Translations under genes and position numbers: made by a program
Notes under the pieces: model-generated
What the model saw: the letters and a program-made list of their open reading frames with translations, nothing else
What the model was told of the DNA's origin: nothing
The model's database searches: none
In this document: positions 25,606-34,872 of the stretch, piece by piece
Layout: every line of letters begins with the position of its first letter
Numbering within the stretch: the first letter of the stretch is position 1
Source: Nostoc sp. ATCC 53789
GTDB lineage: Bacteria > Cyanobacteriota > Cyanobacteriia > Cyanobacteriales > Nostocaceae
Assembly (NCBI RefSeq): GCF_009873495.1
Contig: NZ_CP046707.1
Span: 1-64,000 of the forward strand
Length of the DNA: 64,000 bases
Direction of reading: 5' to 3'

Positions 25606-25985
25606 AAAGTAGCTATAAAATACAAGCGAGTAAAAGCTGCACCAAGGGGCGATCGCCTTACCCTAAAAAATACAAGCGATCGCATATTTGATAAACAAAC
25701 GCTGTCACGGATAAAATACAAGCGAGGAATCGTAATGGGTGGTTGACAGGAGTAGTAAAGTTTTACTAATTACCTTCAACACACTATGTTTCTGGGGAAT
25801 GTCCTGTTAACTGGAGAAGTTTTTGAGCGGTCATTGGTTCTTGAGCTTGATTAGACCACAAAAAACTTCAAATGAATACTCTGACTCACTCATCATTAGA
25901 CTTCTGCAAGAAGTCTATTAACAAACCATTGGAGGCTTGTTTAAGATTTTTCCGTAATCTCGTTAGTCATAAAATTTATTTATGG
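25606..25985. other. Gene-free stretch with AAAATACAAGCGA repeats
   Basis: Three copies of an AAAATACAAGCGA word lie at about 25617, 25668 and 25713, spaced 46-51 bases apart, within the 130 bases after the DUF4174 gene. The rest is AT-rich leader of the convergent gene's end. No gene is supported. Confidence 0.6.
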
Positions 25986-27098
25986 TTATGAGCATTGATT
26001 TTTGAGTTTGCCAATCAGAGAATTAAGATTGATTTGAGTAGGCCAACCTTGAGGAAGATTTGCAGAATTATATCCTCTGTCTTTCAATCCTTGAATAAAT
26101 TGGTTGCGGATGTATGCAGTATCAAAAGTCCCAAGCCCATCAAAATAAACATCAGTTAGGTGAGCAGGGTCTAAAGCCATTTCACCTTTATATACTGCAC
26201 CATCATTTGAATCATCCCAACCCCAAGGGGTATTAGCAGAATTTGTACTGCAAGTTGGTGTACCAGCGCCACACCCACCACTCGAATCTCCCTTGAAAGT
26301 TCCCCAACTAGCGAAAGTATTGGCAGAAGAACTTGATAAAGAAGCTTCATTTAATTGATGTTGCCACATTCCATTAATAGCAAACACATCAAGCAATTGA
26401 TACTGTACATCGCGGTCATTCCCTGAAGCTGGAAGTTCTGCTGTAGTACCATTCGGATAGTAAATAATCCCATCCTCACTACTTGCACCCTTAAAGTTTC
26501 CAGCATAAGGCCAAGCTTTTAATCCATGACCTTTAGCTTCTTGAGTTGTTAATGGGTGCAATGAACCACTGTAACTATTCATTGTCAGCGTGCCATCAAT
26601 ACTTTCTGCACCATTGCGTAAAGGACTACCAGTTGGAGTGTAAGAGTAGAAATCGTTATGAAATACAGTGACAACGCCTTCTAATTTACCAAAAGCTGAA
26701 CCGTCCTTACGGACAATTGTAAGTAAACCCTCTAAATCATTTTCGTGTTCTTGATCAAAAGGAATATCAGTCCAGTCTTGAGGATGGTAAAAGGAATATG
26801 TAATGAACCAATGAGTACAAGTTTCAGCTACAGAATAGTAACCATGAGCAGAAAGTGGAAAAAGGATTAGGTTATCCCAGTTATTTGTACCTCGCCAATC
26901 GTTATCGTAATCAAATCGTGTAATGTAGTCTCCACTATACTTGGTGCTGTCTGTGTCTTGATAGTGAATAGGAGCATGATATAAAGCTAAAGCTAAATCA
27001 GTGGTGGATTGAGCAATTACTTTTGTATCTGTTAAAATGCCAATTACTATTGCTATAAGCAGTCCAAAAGCCACAAGAAAAAGTTTTTTGAAACTCAT
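25986..27098 (-). CDS. Secreted protein of unknown function
   Basis: It has 370 residues with a signal peptide at 1-29 (FLVAFGLLIAIVIGILTD). The mature part has AETCTHWFITYSFYHPQDWT and QEHENDLEGLLTIV, which recall the HEGDWE core of Vps62-type or related secreted hydrolase-like folds. It also has GGCGAGTPTC, a Cys-rich loop, and a final Cys. It is long and soluble, so it is probably exported. The exact family is not certain. Confidence 0.65.
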   Translation of the reverse strand: MSFKKLFLVAFGLLIAIVIGILTDTKVIAQSTTDLALALYHAPIHYQDTDSTKYSGDYITRFDYDNDWRGTNNWDNLILFPLSAHGYYSVAETCTHWFITYSFYHPQDWTDIPFDQEHENDLEGLLTIVRKDGSAFGKLEGVVTVFHNDFYSYTPTGSPLRNGAESIDGTLTMNSYSGSLHPLTTQEAKGHGLKAWPYAGNFKGASSEDGIIYYPNGTTAELPASGNDRDVQYQLLDVFAINGMWQHQLNEASLSSSSANTFASWGTFKGDSSGGCGAGTPTCSTNSANTPWGWDDSNDGAVYKGEMALDPAHLTDVYFDGLGTFDTAYIRNQFIQGLKDRGYNSANLPQGWPTQINLNSLIGKLKNQCS

Positions 27099-27290
27099 TC
27101 AGTTTCACCTTTGCTGATAAACAAGATTCAGTATAAAAGCCAATATTTAAGAATTGGTAATGACTCAGGTGATTCGTGCGATTATAAAGTTAAGATTTGT
27201 GTTGATGCTCAAATTAATCGTTTAGATTTAACTCAATTGAAAAAATGACATATTCAAAGAGGAAAAGTTGCACACAAGAAGCGATCGCTT

Positions 27291-27665
27291 GTGACAAAGC
27301 AGTACACTAGTACTATGCTGAAATTACCAGAGTGCGATCGCTGTCTCCTCTACTCACACAACCCTCACCTCGTCTGTGCCGTTCACCCAGCAGGGCCACA
27401 GGGGGATAGCTGCTTGGACTTTCGACTTGACCCCAACGCCGAACCAGCAGAACTGTGGGAACCGGAAGGGGCAACCTACTACAACGGTGAATTAATACTG
27501 CAACCACAGCAGCGCTTAACTCAACAGCAACAGCTAGAACTGCTAGATACTCATCCTATGTTTACTGGCAAATGCCCTCAATGCGGATATGAGTTTGACC
27601 GCGACTACACGGCGCGGGTGCATTGGGATTGCCCTGAATGTGGGTGGATGGATGATAGCGTGTAG
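27291..27665 (+). CDS. Zinc-ribbon protein
   Basis: It has 124 residues from GTG; an ATG at 27315 (MLKLPECDRCLLYSHNPHL) fits better. The N-terminal CDRCLLYSHNPHLVCAVHP is a Cys/His knuckle, and the C-terminal CPQCGYEFD and CPECGWMDD form a second zinc ribbon. A GPQGDSCLDF motif follows the first knuckle. Proteins with this CDRC...CPxCG layout are common in cyanobacteria and uncharacterised. Confidence 0.75.
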   Translation: MTKQYTSTMLKLPECDRCLLYSHNPHLVCAVHPAGPQGDSCLDFRLDPNAEPAELWEPEGATYYNGELILQPQQRLTQQQQLELLDTHPMFTGKCPQCGYEFDRDYTARVHWDCPECGWMDDSV

Positions 27666-27699
27666 AGCAATTTCTGGAAAACTCTATCTACTTTCTTAC

Positions 27700-28104
27700 T
27701 TAAACTTGGCTGAACTTACCAGAGTAAAGTTCATCAGATACTTCTTTAAGTTTTGGTTCAACCACTGTCAAATGTTGCTCTAAAATTGCTAAATTCCTAA
27801 TGTTGGACTTATAGAAAGCATCAAATAAATCACCCACTAAAGGCACAGTACCAACAACTGTTTCTAAACCTACATTAAAAATCATTTTGGCTAAATCTCG
27901 CTGTGGGATGCCAAAGCGGGTTGCTAAAAATATAATGTAAGCTGAAAACGCTGTACTGATTAAATCACCTGCACCGGGAATCAAACCGATAATTGGGTCT
28001 ATTCCAATATGAAAACCCGTTAAAGGGATACGTATAGATGTGTCCATCAAGCGGCTGAGTTTGCGGATGCGATTTAGAGTAGCAAGGCGTTTAGCAGCGT
28101 CCAT
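27700..28104 (-). CDS. DUF4112 family membrane-associated protein
   Basis: The 134 residues carry the DUF4112 core: ASxI..-like LMDTSIRIPLTGFHIGIDPI, GLIPGAGDLISTAFSAYII and GTVPLVGDLFDAFYKSNIRN. Two hydrophobic stretches suggest membrane association. Its role is unknown. It is convergent with the gene at 27291. Confidence 0.9.
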   Translation of the reverse strand: MDAAKRLATLNRIRKLSRLMDTSIRIPLTGFHIGIDPIIGLIPGAGDLISTAFSAYIIFLATRFGIPQRDLAKMIFNVGLETVVGTVPLVGDLFDAFYKSNIRNLAILEQHLTVVEPKLKEVSDELYSGKFSQV

Positions 28105-28283
28105 AATTTACGATATTTACACTAATTTTAAAATGCACCATTTTTAGTTATTTGTCTTGTACCGTTAGAAATAACAAATATGAATAAAAATCCACCAATA
28201 CTGTCTAAAAAAGCAGATAGATGGATGATATAGTTTATTGCGATGCCTTCCTGCGGCGGTAAACTACGCTCTATTAAGTGCTT

Positions 28284-28688
28284 ATGACCAAAACTAATTC
28301 AGAAATCCTAGACCAGCTTCGTACAGCAGCGAATGGTTTACTCATGATGAGTGAGTCTGAGTATCCGTTTGAAGTTTTTCTTTGGGAAGATGCTGCACCT
28401 GTAACACCCCAAAAAGTTATACAACAAACAAATCATCCTCAAGATACACCCATTAAAATTGTTGGGATTGACGATTTTTTTCAAGTGGCAACGACAGAAG
28501 AAGATTGGCATGAGGAAGAAGAGAAAGCAACCGTCAAACGATTTCAATCTCTTGTGCAGACACTCAAAGAAAACCTGAGCAATTTGCAGGTATATCGCCT
28601 TGGACACAAAGAGATTGATGTCTATATTATTGGTCAAATTCCATCGGGAGACAGTATCGGACTGTCCACAAAAGTTGTTGAAACTTGA
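28284..28688 (+). CDS. nuiA: Nuclease A inhibitor NuiA
   Basis: From the ATG at 28284 it has 134 residues. SEYPFEVFLWEDAAP, QVATTEEDWHEEEE and EIDVYIIGQIPSGD are hallmarks of the NuiA family, a small acidic protein that blocks the NucA active site. It is convergent with nucA and their stop codons are 5 bases apart. The inhibitor would protect the cytoplasm from nuclease before export. Confidence 0.92.
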   Translation: MTKTNSEILDQLRTAANGLLMMSESEYPFEVFLWEDAAPVTPQKVIQQTNHPQDTPIKIVGIDDFFQVATTEEDWHEEEEKATVKRFQSLVQTLKENLSNLQVYRLGHKEIDVYIIGQIPSGDSIGLSTKVVET

Positions 28689-28693
28689 CCTGT

Positions 28694-29563
28694 TTACGAA
28701 TTATCTATTTTACTTTCAATAACTTCTTGAATGTTTGGCGAAACATTAGAGAGAAAATCATAGCCTGTGAGTTTTTCTAATTCATCAATACTTACTTTAT
28801 AAGCTCTCCAATCGTTGTTTATTTCTTGCTCGTTGGGTATGTTCACCGCGATTACACGGGTGCTTGCAGTAATACCATCAAGTCCAGAGCCAGGATTATC
28901 TAGTACGACAACTATCTTCCAAGTTGATTTGGGAACTGTCACCTTACCTTTAAGGGGTTCGCCAAGACTACCAAAAGGCCCAGCTACGATATACAGTTCT
29001 TTACCAAGGCTTACCAGTTCTCGGCAATAGTCTTCTAAATTGCCCCAAGTGTTCCGGTTGTTGTCTGGTGTCTGCGGCATCATGTTGGTCATGAGGAAAG
29101 TTGAGGAATTATCCTCTATCGTTAGAGAGCGGTCTGCCGAAGGTACAATATGTCCTCGGTCATAACCTGAAGCAGAGTACATAGAAGGAGTTATCCGCAT
29201 CCAACCCGCAGGCAAAGTATTATCAGGGCGAAAGTTATCTTGACGCTCTGCTTTCCCTAGCCATGACTTATTTAACTGCCAGCTTGCCCAGTTGGGAGTT
29301 CCCTTGCTTCGGTTGTAAGAGAGTGCATACTGGTTTTTTGCCATTAGATAATTATCAGGAGTATCCACCAGGGCGATCGCATTGCTGGGATTTCCCAAAA
29401 GCAGGTTAGCGCTAGTTGAGGGTTTAGTAGGTACAATCGGTGTTGCCTGCAATGGTTTTTCTATGGTTGGTGTTGGCACTTGGGTTTGCGCTGGCGAACA
29501 CCCCAATAGAGCAATTAGCCCAGTGGCAACAGCCAAAGCCTGAAAACGTTTGATTAAACGCAT
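28694..29563 (-). CDS. nucA: Non-specific DNA/RNA endonuclease NucA
   Basis: The 289 residues begin with a signal sequence and a lipobox-like LIALLGC at 17-22, so the enzyme is exported and may be lipid-anchored. The DRGH motif is at 135-138. H138, N169 and E177 have the same spacing (31 and 8) as H124, N155 and E163 of Anabaena NucA, so the catalytic and metal site is complete. It degrades DNA and RNA outside the cytoplasm. nuiA faces it at 5 bases. Confidence 0.95.
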   Translation of the reverse strand: MRLIKRFQALAVATGLIALLGCSPAQTQVPTPTIEKPLQATPIVPTKPSTSANLLLGNPSNAIALVDTPDNYLMAKNQYALSYNRSKGTPNWASWQLNKSWLGKAERQDNFRPDNTLPAGWMRITPSMYSASGYDRGHIVPSADRSLTIEDNSSTFLMTNMMPQTPDNNRNTWGNLEDYCRELVSLGKELYIVAGPFGSLGEPLKGKVTVPKSTWKIVVVLDNPGSGLDGITASTRVIAVNIPNEQEINNDWRAYKVSIDELEKLTGYDFLSNVSPNIQEVIESKIDNS

Positions 29564-29637
29564 AAATTTTAGATACTATCGGAGATTAATTTAATCATCA
29601 TCATTTTTGAGGCGATTTCCAGATTTTGACTACAAGA

Positions 29638-29664
29638 GCGTAGCTTGCCGCCTTCGGCATCGCG
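29638..29664. repeat. Interspersed repeat GCGTAGCTTGCCGCC type
   Basis: This copy reads GCGTAGCTTGCCGCC then TTCGGCATCGCG and is followed at once by TTTCCTCTAAGAA. It lies between nucA and the next gene. Confidence 0.8.
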
Positions 29665-29749
29665 TTTCCTCTAAGAAAATGCTTATGAGCGATCGCTCCT
29701 TATCGCTTTGGCTCTACAATCAGTTCATTGCTATCAAAATTGATATCAA

Positions 29750-30265
29750 ATGGCTGACGACAAGACCCCACCAAGCGAAATGATTCGCGTTCCTACTGCC
29801 CTAATTCCAGTAGTCAGAGAACTATCGCGGCTGCATCGCCAAGGGCATACAATTGCCTTGCAGCAAGGCTTAGAGGAATTGATATCTAAATTTGATAGCA
29901 ATATTGATATCGATGTTGCCCCCAGCAGTAAATCGGTTTTGCAGCTAGAGAAGAAGCTGGAAACCAAACTAGAGGCTATCTCCAAGCATCTGGAAAAATT
30001 GGAACGGGCTATTTCATCAAATAGATACAACAGTCAACCCAAACAAAGAAGACAAGCTAACCCATACCAACAAACCCTAGTTGAACTGCAAGCATTGCCT
30101 CCTGAAAATCTAGCACCGCGACTAGGTTTAAGTCCGTCAAGCCTCGCACCGGAACGAGAAAAACTCACTACCAAAGAATTTATCAGTTGGACTCGTAACC
30201 GCGACCCCAGAGGCATAGGTTGGGAATGGAATGCAAAAGATGGACTTTACCATCCAGTGAAATAA
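29750..30265 (+). CDS. Hypothetical coiled-coil DNA-binding-like protein
   Basis: It has 171 residues. MIRVPTALIPVVRELSRLHR at about 11-30 recalls the N-terminal region of small plasmid DNA-binding proteins. Residues 60-95 (SVLQLEKKLETKLEAISKHL) form a coiled coil. The end has TKEFISWTRNRDPRG and a WEWNAKDGLYHPVK tail. No family is named. It lies 57 bases before the recombinase gene in the same direction and could assist it. Confidence 0.6.
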   Translation: MADDKTPPSEMIRVPTALIPVVRELSRLHRQGHTIALQQGLEELISKFDSNIDIDVAPSSKSVLQLEKKLETKLEAISKHLEKLERAISSNRYNSQPKQRRQANPYQQTLVELQALPPENLAPRLGLSPSSLAPEREKLTTKEFISWTRNRDPRGIGWEWNAKDGLYHPVK

Positions 30266-30322
30266 CTGCCACTGTCCCCACAGTAGGGTTTAATGGAGGA
30301 GCATTCAACATAAGAATAACCA

Positions 30323-31165
30323 ATGTTGAATACTCCCACGCTCACTAATACCGAACTTATCGACCTCTGGCTGCATGGTAAAAGTAAGAATACCGTTGAC
30401 GGCTACCGTCGCTATGCCGAGCGGTTTTTTTCTCATGTCAACAAGCCCGCTTCTGATTGCACCCTCATGGATATTCAACTGTGGGTGATGACACTAAGTA
30501 GTTCTGATAATTCCAAGCGGGTAGCAGTGGGAGCAATAAAGAGTCTATTTTCCTTTGCTAAACAGTTGGGGGTGATATCGGCGAACTTGGGTGTTTTAGT
30601 TAAGTCACCCAAGGCAAAGAACCGATTGGCAGAGCGAATTCTCACTCAAGAGGAAGTACGATTACTGATAAATTCCACGACAAATGGACGCGATCGCACT
30701 CTGGTTCGTTTACTTTATTTTGCGGGTTTACGGGTAAGTGAATTATGTAGCCTCAAGTGGCGTGACCTCAAAGCCCGTGGTGATGGTGGACAAATCACGG
30801 TATTCGGTAAGGGTGATAAAACGAGAACCGTGCTGGTGGGTGCTGGTATTTGGCGGGAGATTAACTCTTTAAAGGGTTACGCCAAACACGATGACCCAGT
30901 GTTTGTTTCCGCCAAGGGTGGTCATCTGTGTAGGTCAATGGTATTTCATATTGTGAAAAATGCTGCAAACCGCGCTCTTATTGAGGGGAATGTATCACCC
31001 CACTGGCTCAGACATAGCCACGCTAGTCACAGCTTAGACAGAGGAGCGCCGATACACTTGTTACAAAAAACATTGGGGCATAGTTCGGTAGCGATTACGG
31101 AAATGTATCTTCATGCCAGACCGACTGATAGTAGTGGGTTGTATTTGCCCGATGATGATGAGTGA
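30323..31165 (+). CDS. Tyrosine recombinase (XerC/D-like integrase)
   Basis: The 280 residues have an N-terminal SAM-like core-binding domain (11-90) and a catalytic domain (105-265) with R137 (AGLRVSELCSLKW), K166 in the beta hairpin, H227 and R230 (HWLRHSHAS), H253 (LGHSSVAIT) and nucleophile Y262. It would cut and rejoin DNA at a specific site. It is complete. It could resolve multimers or move cargo on the plasmid; no att site is visible next to it. It is distinct from the telomere resolvase. Confidence 0.95.
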   Translation: MLNTPTLTNTELIDLWLHGKSKNTVDGYRRYAERFFSHVNKPASDCTLMDIQLWVMTLSSSDNSKRVAVGAIKSLFSFAKQLGVISANLGVLVKSPKAKNRLAERILTQEEVRLLINSTTNGRDRTLVRLLYFAGLRVSELCSLKWRDLKARGDGGQITVFGKGDKTRTVLVGAGIWREINSLKGYAKHDDPVFVSAKGGHLCRSMVFHIVKNAANRALIEGNVSPHWLRHSHASHSLDRGAPIHLLQKTLGHSSVAITEMYLHARPTDSSGLYLPDDDE

Positions 31166-31191
31166 TGGGGTGATTAGTTCTGGAGGAAAAT

Positions 31192-31422
31192 ATGAAAGTT
31201 TCATTTGAAAAAACTTACCCAAATATTACTCGTTGGGTAGATGAGCATGAAGGCTGGATTGAAATTGGTTATGACGTAGATAGTCCTCTCAATTCTTTTG
31301 TACGCGCACTCGATTGTGGTGGAATGTTTTGGGAGGGAAAAGAAAGTTATGAAAGTTTGGATGCAGCACTGCAAGATTTAAATGCGGGGCTAGAAGCTGT
31401 ATTAAAAGATATTTATGGCTAG
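31192..31422 (+). CDS. Hypothetical small acidic protein
   Basis: This is a 76-residue protein with a strong GGAGGAAAAT ribosome site. The sequence is ITRWVDEHEGWIEIGYDVDS, then GGMFWEGKESYESLDAALQD with a helical end. Single-domain proteins of this kind are common in Nostoc and Anabaena plasmids; the function is unknown. Confidence 0.65.
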   Translation: MKVSFEKTYPNITRWVDEHEGWIEIGYDVDSPLNSFVRALDCGGMFWEGKESYESLDAALQDLNAGLEAVLKDIYG

Positions 31423-31531
31423 TAGCGATGCCTGCGGCGGGCGGAGCCATCGCCTATATGAATGAATTTGGTTAAGCTTTCGTACTGCTAGAAAGCATTA
31501 CAATTGGTCAAGCTTTAGTTTAATTAGACTG

Positions 31532-31828
31532 ATGACGTTTACCCATTCTCTATATCCAGATAATTGGTCAGAAATTGCCACTTCAGTTAAACAACAAGCC
31601 CAGTGGCGTTGTCAAAAATGCGGGTTACAGTGCATCGCCCCTGGTGAAAAAACATCACATCTAACACGCTCAAAACGCAGAGTGTACACCCTACAGGTAC
31701 ATCATTGGGACAGAAATCCGGCAAATAACCACAGAGGCAACCTTATAGCTCTTTGCAGTGGTTGTCACCTTCATTACCATCAAGGTGGTAAATCAAATGT
31801 AACACCTGGGCAGTTATCTTTGTGGTAG
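31532..31828 (+). CDS. Small HNH endonuclease
   Basis: The 98 residues begin with a helix and a WRCQKCGLQC knuckle (about 27-36). LQVHHWDRNPANN supplies the HH-N part, and LIALCSGCHLHYH the closing Cys/His. This small HNH enzyme is found widely in cyanobacteria. Its target is unknown. The gene follows a GCGATGCCTGCGGCGGGCGG-type repeat. Confidence 0.9.
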   Translation: MTFTHSLYPDNWSEIATSVKQQAQWRCQKCGLQCIAPGEKTSHLTRSKRRVYTLQVHHWDRNPANNHRGNLIALCSGCHLHYHQGGKSNVTPGQLSLW

Positions 31829-31834
31829 GTAAGT

Positions 31835-32077
31835 ATGGATGATGATACTCAAGAACTAATCGCTATCCAAGAAGAACTAGAGCGACTGGGCGATCGCTTA
31901 AGAAAGATTTTTCCGTCAACTCATCCCCAATTTGATGACGTTTTTGAAGACGTTGGCGCGGCTGGATATTATCTTCGTGAAGCTGGTTATCGTCTGGAAT
32001 CAGTTCTTAAAACCGTACAAGGTGATAGCGCAGCCTCTTCGAGTCATCGAGCGTCTGAAGAAACTGAAATTGAGTAA
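31835..32077 (+). CDS. Hypothetical small acidic protein
   Basis: It has 80 residues and starts 6 bases after the HNH gene, so they are probably co-transcribed. It is helical (ELIAIQEELERLGDRLRKIF), then FDDVFEDVGAAGYYLREAGY, with a Ser-rich end. The function is unknown; it may be an accessory or antitoxin-like partner by position only. Confidence 0.55.
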   Translation: MDDDTQELIAIQEELERLGDRLRKIFPSTHPQFDDVFEDVGAAGYYLREAGYRLESVLKTVQGDSAASSSHRASEETEIE

Positions 32078-32528
32078 AATTTCCTATCCTCAGACAAGCC
32101 AGCGCTCAAAGACTAAGGGATATCCGCAGACGGGAGCAACTACGAGTAAGTTTTGAGCGACACCGATAGCGTAGCGTTAGCGACGCAGGAGCGTCACAGC
32201 CCGCCGCAGGCATCGCTCCACCATTTTTCTTAAAGGATAATAGAGCGATCTCTCTTAAACCAAAAACCCAGTTACGATGACTGGGCTTTTGATGGGGTTA
32301 TATTCCCCAAGGGCTATTAATAGAAGTTATTTATAAGTCGCTGTTCTAATAAGGACTACACCGCCTAGATAGCGAATTCCAGAAAACTAGAACCTTTTCA
32401 TAGACGCGCAACGCTCCTTCACCTATCACCAAGGAGCAATTTACAAGCGAACGCAAGTAGTGTGTGTCTGCACCAGAGGAAAGTTAGCGTAAGCGCAGCC
32501 CCCCGCAGGTATCGCCTTATTCTTTTAA
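32078..32528. other. Gene-free stretch with repeats and a terminator
   Basis: It holds a TAGCGTAGCGTTAGCGACGC / CCCGCCGCAGGCATCGCTCC repeat near 32165-32220, the hairpin at 32267-32290 and another repeat near 32490-32515. Confidence 0.6.
32267..32290 (+). terminator. Short intrinsic terminator
   Basis: CCCAGT pairs with ACTGGG across TTACGATG, followed by CTTTTG. It probably ends the HNH transcript. Confidence 0.6.
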
Positions 32529-32747
32529 CTAGTAATGCTGCTGTAGCAAGGGGTAGAGTGCTGCTGCAATTATCTCGAATTGTTCACCATCTGGATAGGG
32601 ACAAGCAATTTCTTCTCCATCTTCATTGCTCCAAGATTTAGAATTGTAATCAAAAGTTAATATCGCTCTTCGCCACCATGCAGATAGGGAGAGCCGATTG
32701 TTTCCATAACCAACTGTGAAATCTATTTTTTTAATTAGGATTTTCAT
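32529..32747 (-). CDS. Hypothetical small protein
   Basis: From ATG at 32745-32747 (MKILIKKIDFTVGYGNNRLS) it has 72 residues and resembles small beta-sandwich immunity or accessory proteins (SAWWRRAILTFDYNSKSW). The family is unknown. The upstream codons to 32795 derive from an interspersed repeat and are excluded. Confidence 0.5.
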   Translation of the reverse strand: MKILIKKIDFTVGYGNNRLSLSAWWRRAILTFDYNSKSWSNEDGEEIACPYPDGEQFEIIAAALYPLLQQHY

Positions 32748-32794
32748 ATTATTGCAGGATTTAGACTGTGGAGCTTGCTGCCGTGGGCATCGCA

Positions 32795-33001
32795 CTAATC
32801 ATTAACCAAAAAGTGGTTATCTGATTTACAAAAAATTAGCTCACATCCAAACTCAACAACATACACCTTTGTTAATTCAAACTTTTCTGACCTTTCAGTA
32901 AATAAACAAGTAACTGTTTTTTCTTCTTCTCTGCCAGAATTACAATATTTAAATGTTCCTGTAATAACTCTAGATTTTGTGGGCTTGTCTTCATCCATCA
33001 T
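32795..33001 (-). CDS. Hypothetical small protein
   Basis: This 68-residue protein has alternating hydrophobic residues (RVITGTFKYCN, KVYVVEFGCELIFC) that fit a small beta domain. It lies upstream of another small gene in the same direction, separated by a repeat. The function is unknown. Confidence 0.45.
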   Translation of the reverse strand: MMDEDKPTKSRVITGTFKYCNSGREEEKTVTCLFTERSEKFELTKVYVVEFGCELIFCKSDNHFLVND

Positions 33002-33324
33002 ATTTCTCCATTTCTTAGAGGAAATTGTAGGGCGATCGCTTTACAACTTTATTCAGTGTTGGATATGTCGGGCTTATTGTCAAAAGCAGTTATGTAGCTT
33101 GCGTTAATACTGTTTAAAGTAAGCGATTGCTCTCCTCACTATACGGTTCACACTTGACAATATCTAAGGGTGCGATCGCTCACTGTACTGTGAAAAGTTC
33201 AATTCTAAAAGCCTTGCTGGGACTAAGTTTTAGATGATTAATTTCCTTTTTCCTGGTTTATATCGATTAATTAAACTTGGTACTATAGTTTTGAAAAATA
33301 ACTTGTGATTAAAGGGGAATATGA
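33002..33324. other. Gene-free stretch
   Basis: It holds a TTCTTAGAGGAAA word near 33014 and two HIP1 sites. No gene is supported. Confidence 0.6.
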
Positions 33325-33846
33325 ATGGCGATTGCTATTCGACAAGCTCGTGACGACGAACTTGAAGCGCTGATTCCGATACTACTGTTGGCAGAACAAT
33401 CGGAGCGTGCGCTGCGATGGGGACTTGCTAACCTCGTCGATGTTGTATATCGCATGGACGACAGCGAACACTTGGTTGGTGCAGCAACCATGAAATGGCG
33501 CAGCGACCCCTGCGAAATTATGGAACTTGGTATAGCCCCTGAGTTTCAAAGGCAAGGTTTAGGTAAAGAGTTCGTTGCTTGGTTGATTCAAGAGGCGAGG
33601 CAACGCGGCAAGAGACAGATACTCGTCGGCACGTCTAATTCAAGTATCGCCAACATTGCTTTTTATCAAAAGTGCGGATTTCGGATGGATCATGTGCGCC
33701 AGGACTACTTTTGGTATTTACCTGAGCCAAGCTACGAAAACAGCATTCAGATTCAGGACTTGCTCGTATTTCGTTTCGATTTGGTGCCATCCTCAACTAG
33801 GAAAAACAAACTGAAAGAGGAAAAGCAAATTAGGTATGAAAACTAA
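33325..33846 (+). CDS. GNAT family N-acetyltransferase
   Basis: It has 173 residues. IMELGIAPEFQRQGLGKEFV carries the acetyl-CoA loop Q-R-x-G-x-G, followed by RQILVGTSNSSIANIAFYQK and CGF. The start (MAIAIRQARDDELEALIPIL) is the usual GNAT opening. The substrate is unknown. The base composition is more GC-rich than the neighbours, so the gene may have been acquired separately. Confidence 0.9.
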   Translation: MAIAIRQARDDELEALIPILLLAEQSERALRWGLANLVDVVYRMDDSEHLVGAATMKWRSDPCEIMELGIAPEFQRQGLGKEFVAWLIQEARQRGKRQILVGTSNSSIANIAFYQKCGFRMDHVRQDYFWYLPEPSYENSIQIQDLLVFRFDLVPSSTRKNKLKEEKQIRYEN

Positions 33847-34006
33847 GGGTAGAATTAGTTCTTCGGGATGAAGAGGGAGAATGGCAGCAATAATGGTTCC
33901 CACTTAAATCTGCCTGCTCACCGAAAAATTTACAGTTAATTGAGATAGTAGCCTAGATATAGATATGGTTACTTTAAGCTTGAGTGACTAGTGTTATCCT
34001 CGATAC

Positions 34007-34435
34007 ATGAAAAGTTTCATCTGTTATGTTACTCTGCTCTTATTTGGCGCTAGCTTACTAGCTAACAGTCGCAGTACTGCCAATGAATCATCTATTACTA
34101 GCAATAGTCTCGTTGTTGCAGAAACTACGAGTAGTGAAGAATTCATCGCTAGGGGTACAGAACCCTTTTGGAGTGTTACTGTGAGCAAGAAGGCAATTGT
34201 CTACTCTTCGCCAGACACAAAACAGCAAACCTTCTCCTATGTTGCACCTCTAAAAGCAGAGGCGCGTCCCGCAGACTTGGTGCGAGTTTACCGACTTCAA
34301 GGCAAAGGCAACAATATCTTAATCATCAAAAAAGTCGATGCCTGTAGCGATGGTATGTCAGATAAAGAGTATCCATACTCGGCAATTTTTATCCTGGGGA
34401 ATAAGGTTTTAGAAGGTTGTGCTGAGAAAAAATGA
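34007..34435 (+). CDS. Secreted COG3650-like protein
   Basis: It has 142 residues with a signal peptide at 1-20 (MKSFICYVTLLLFGASLLAN). The mature part begins near FIARGTEPFWSVTV and ends CSDGMSDKEYPYSAIFILGN with a final Cys. The GxEPFW and CSDGMSD motifs mark a family of periplasmic or outer membrane-associated proteins of unknown role. The two cysteines may form a disulfide. Confidence 0.85.
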   Translation: MKSFICYVTLLLFGASLLANSRSTANESSITSNSLVVAETTSSEEFIARGTEPFWSVTVSKKAIVYSSPDTKQQTFSYVAPLKAEARPADLVRVYRLQGKGNNILIIKKVDACSDGMSDKEYPYSAIFILGNKVLEGCAEKK

Positions 34436-34872
34436 TGCCCCATCTGCAAATTTAGCCTTTACCGCCAAGGCATTCACGCAGCGTTCGCCCGTCCCCAGAA
34501 TTGTGCAGTAGACAAACGTATACTACAACTGTATTATTGATATAAGTCCCAATTACAAATACTACAAACCTTCAATGATAAGCAGATTCTCCTCAACCAT
34601 TAGCAGCGTGATACATTGCCGACCCAACAAGGGTTTAGGCAGAGTATTCGCGCTGTTTGCGTTTGAGGAAATGTATTGTTTTGTCGGCAGTAAATTGCAG
34701 CGTGAAAGTATTTTTGAAGCGATTACCGGATGGCTGAATCTAGATCAACTTATCCAAAGCGGGAGGTGCAAATGTCTTACAGCACCGACATAGGGCAAAA
34801 AGTATCAACTACCTGACCCCCGCTCCTGATGACCAGAGGCGGGGGTTATTTTTTGAGGAGTGGATTTAACGT
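34436..34872. other. Gene-free stretch before the HNH gene
   Basis: A 72-codon frame (34575-34793) has no family pattern and I do not call it. The intrinsic terminator at 34816-34854 closes the stretch. Confidence 0.55.
34816..34854 (+). terminator. Intrinsic terminator
   Basis: ACCCCCGC pairs with GCGGGGGT across a 15-base loop, then TATTTTTT. It isolates the HNH and tRNA unit from upstream transcription. Confidence 0.85.

Noticed and set aside
30323..31165. Tyrosine recombinase as the telomere-forming enzyme
   Set aside because: It has the standard XerC/D-like R-K-HxxR-H-Y set and size; the 54888 gene fits the resolvase pattern better.
34575..34793. 72-codon open frame before the HNH gene
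   Set aside because: No ribosome site or family pattern; probably chance, although a decayed gene cannot be excluded.
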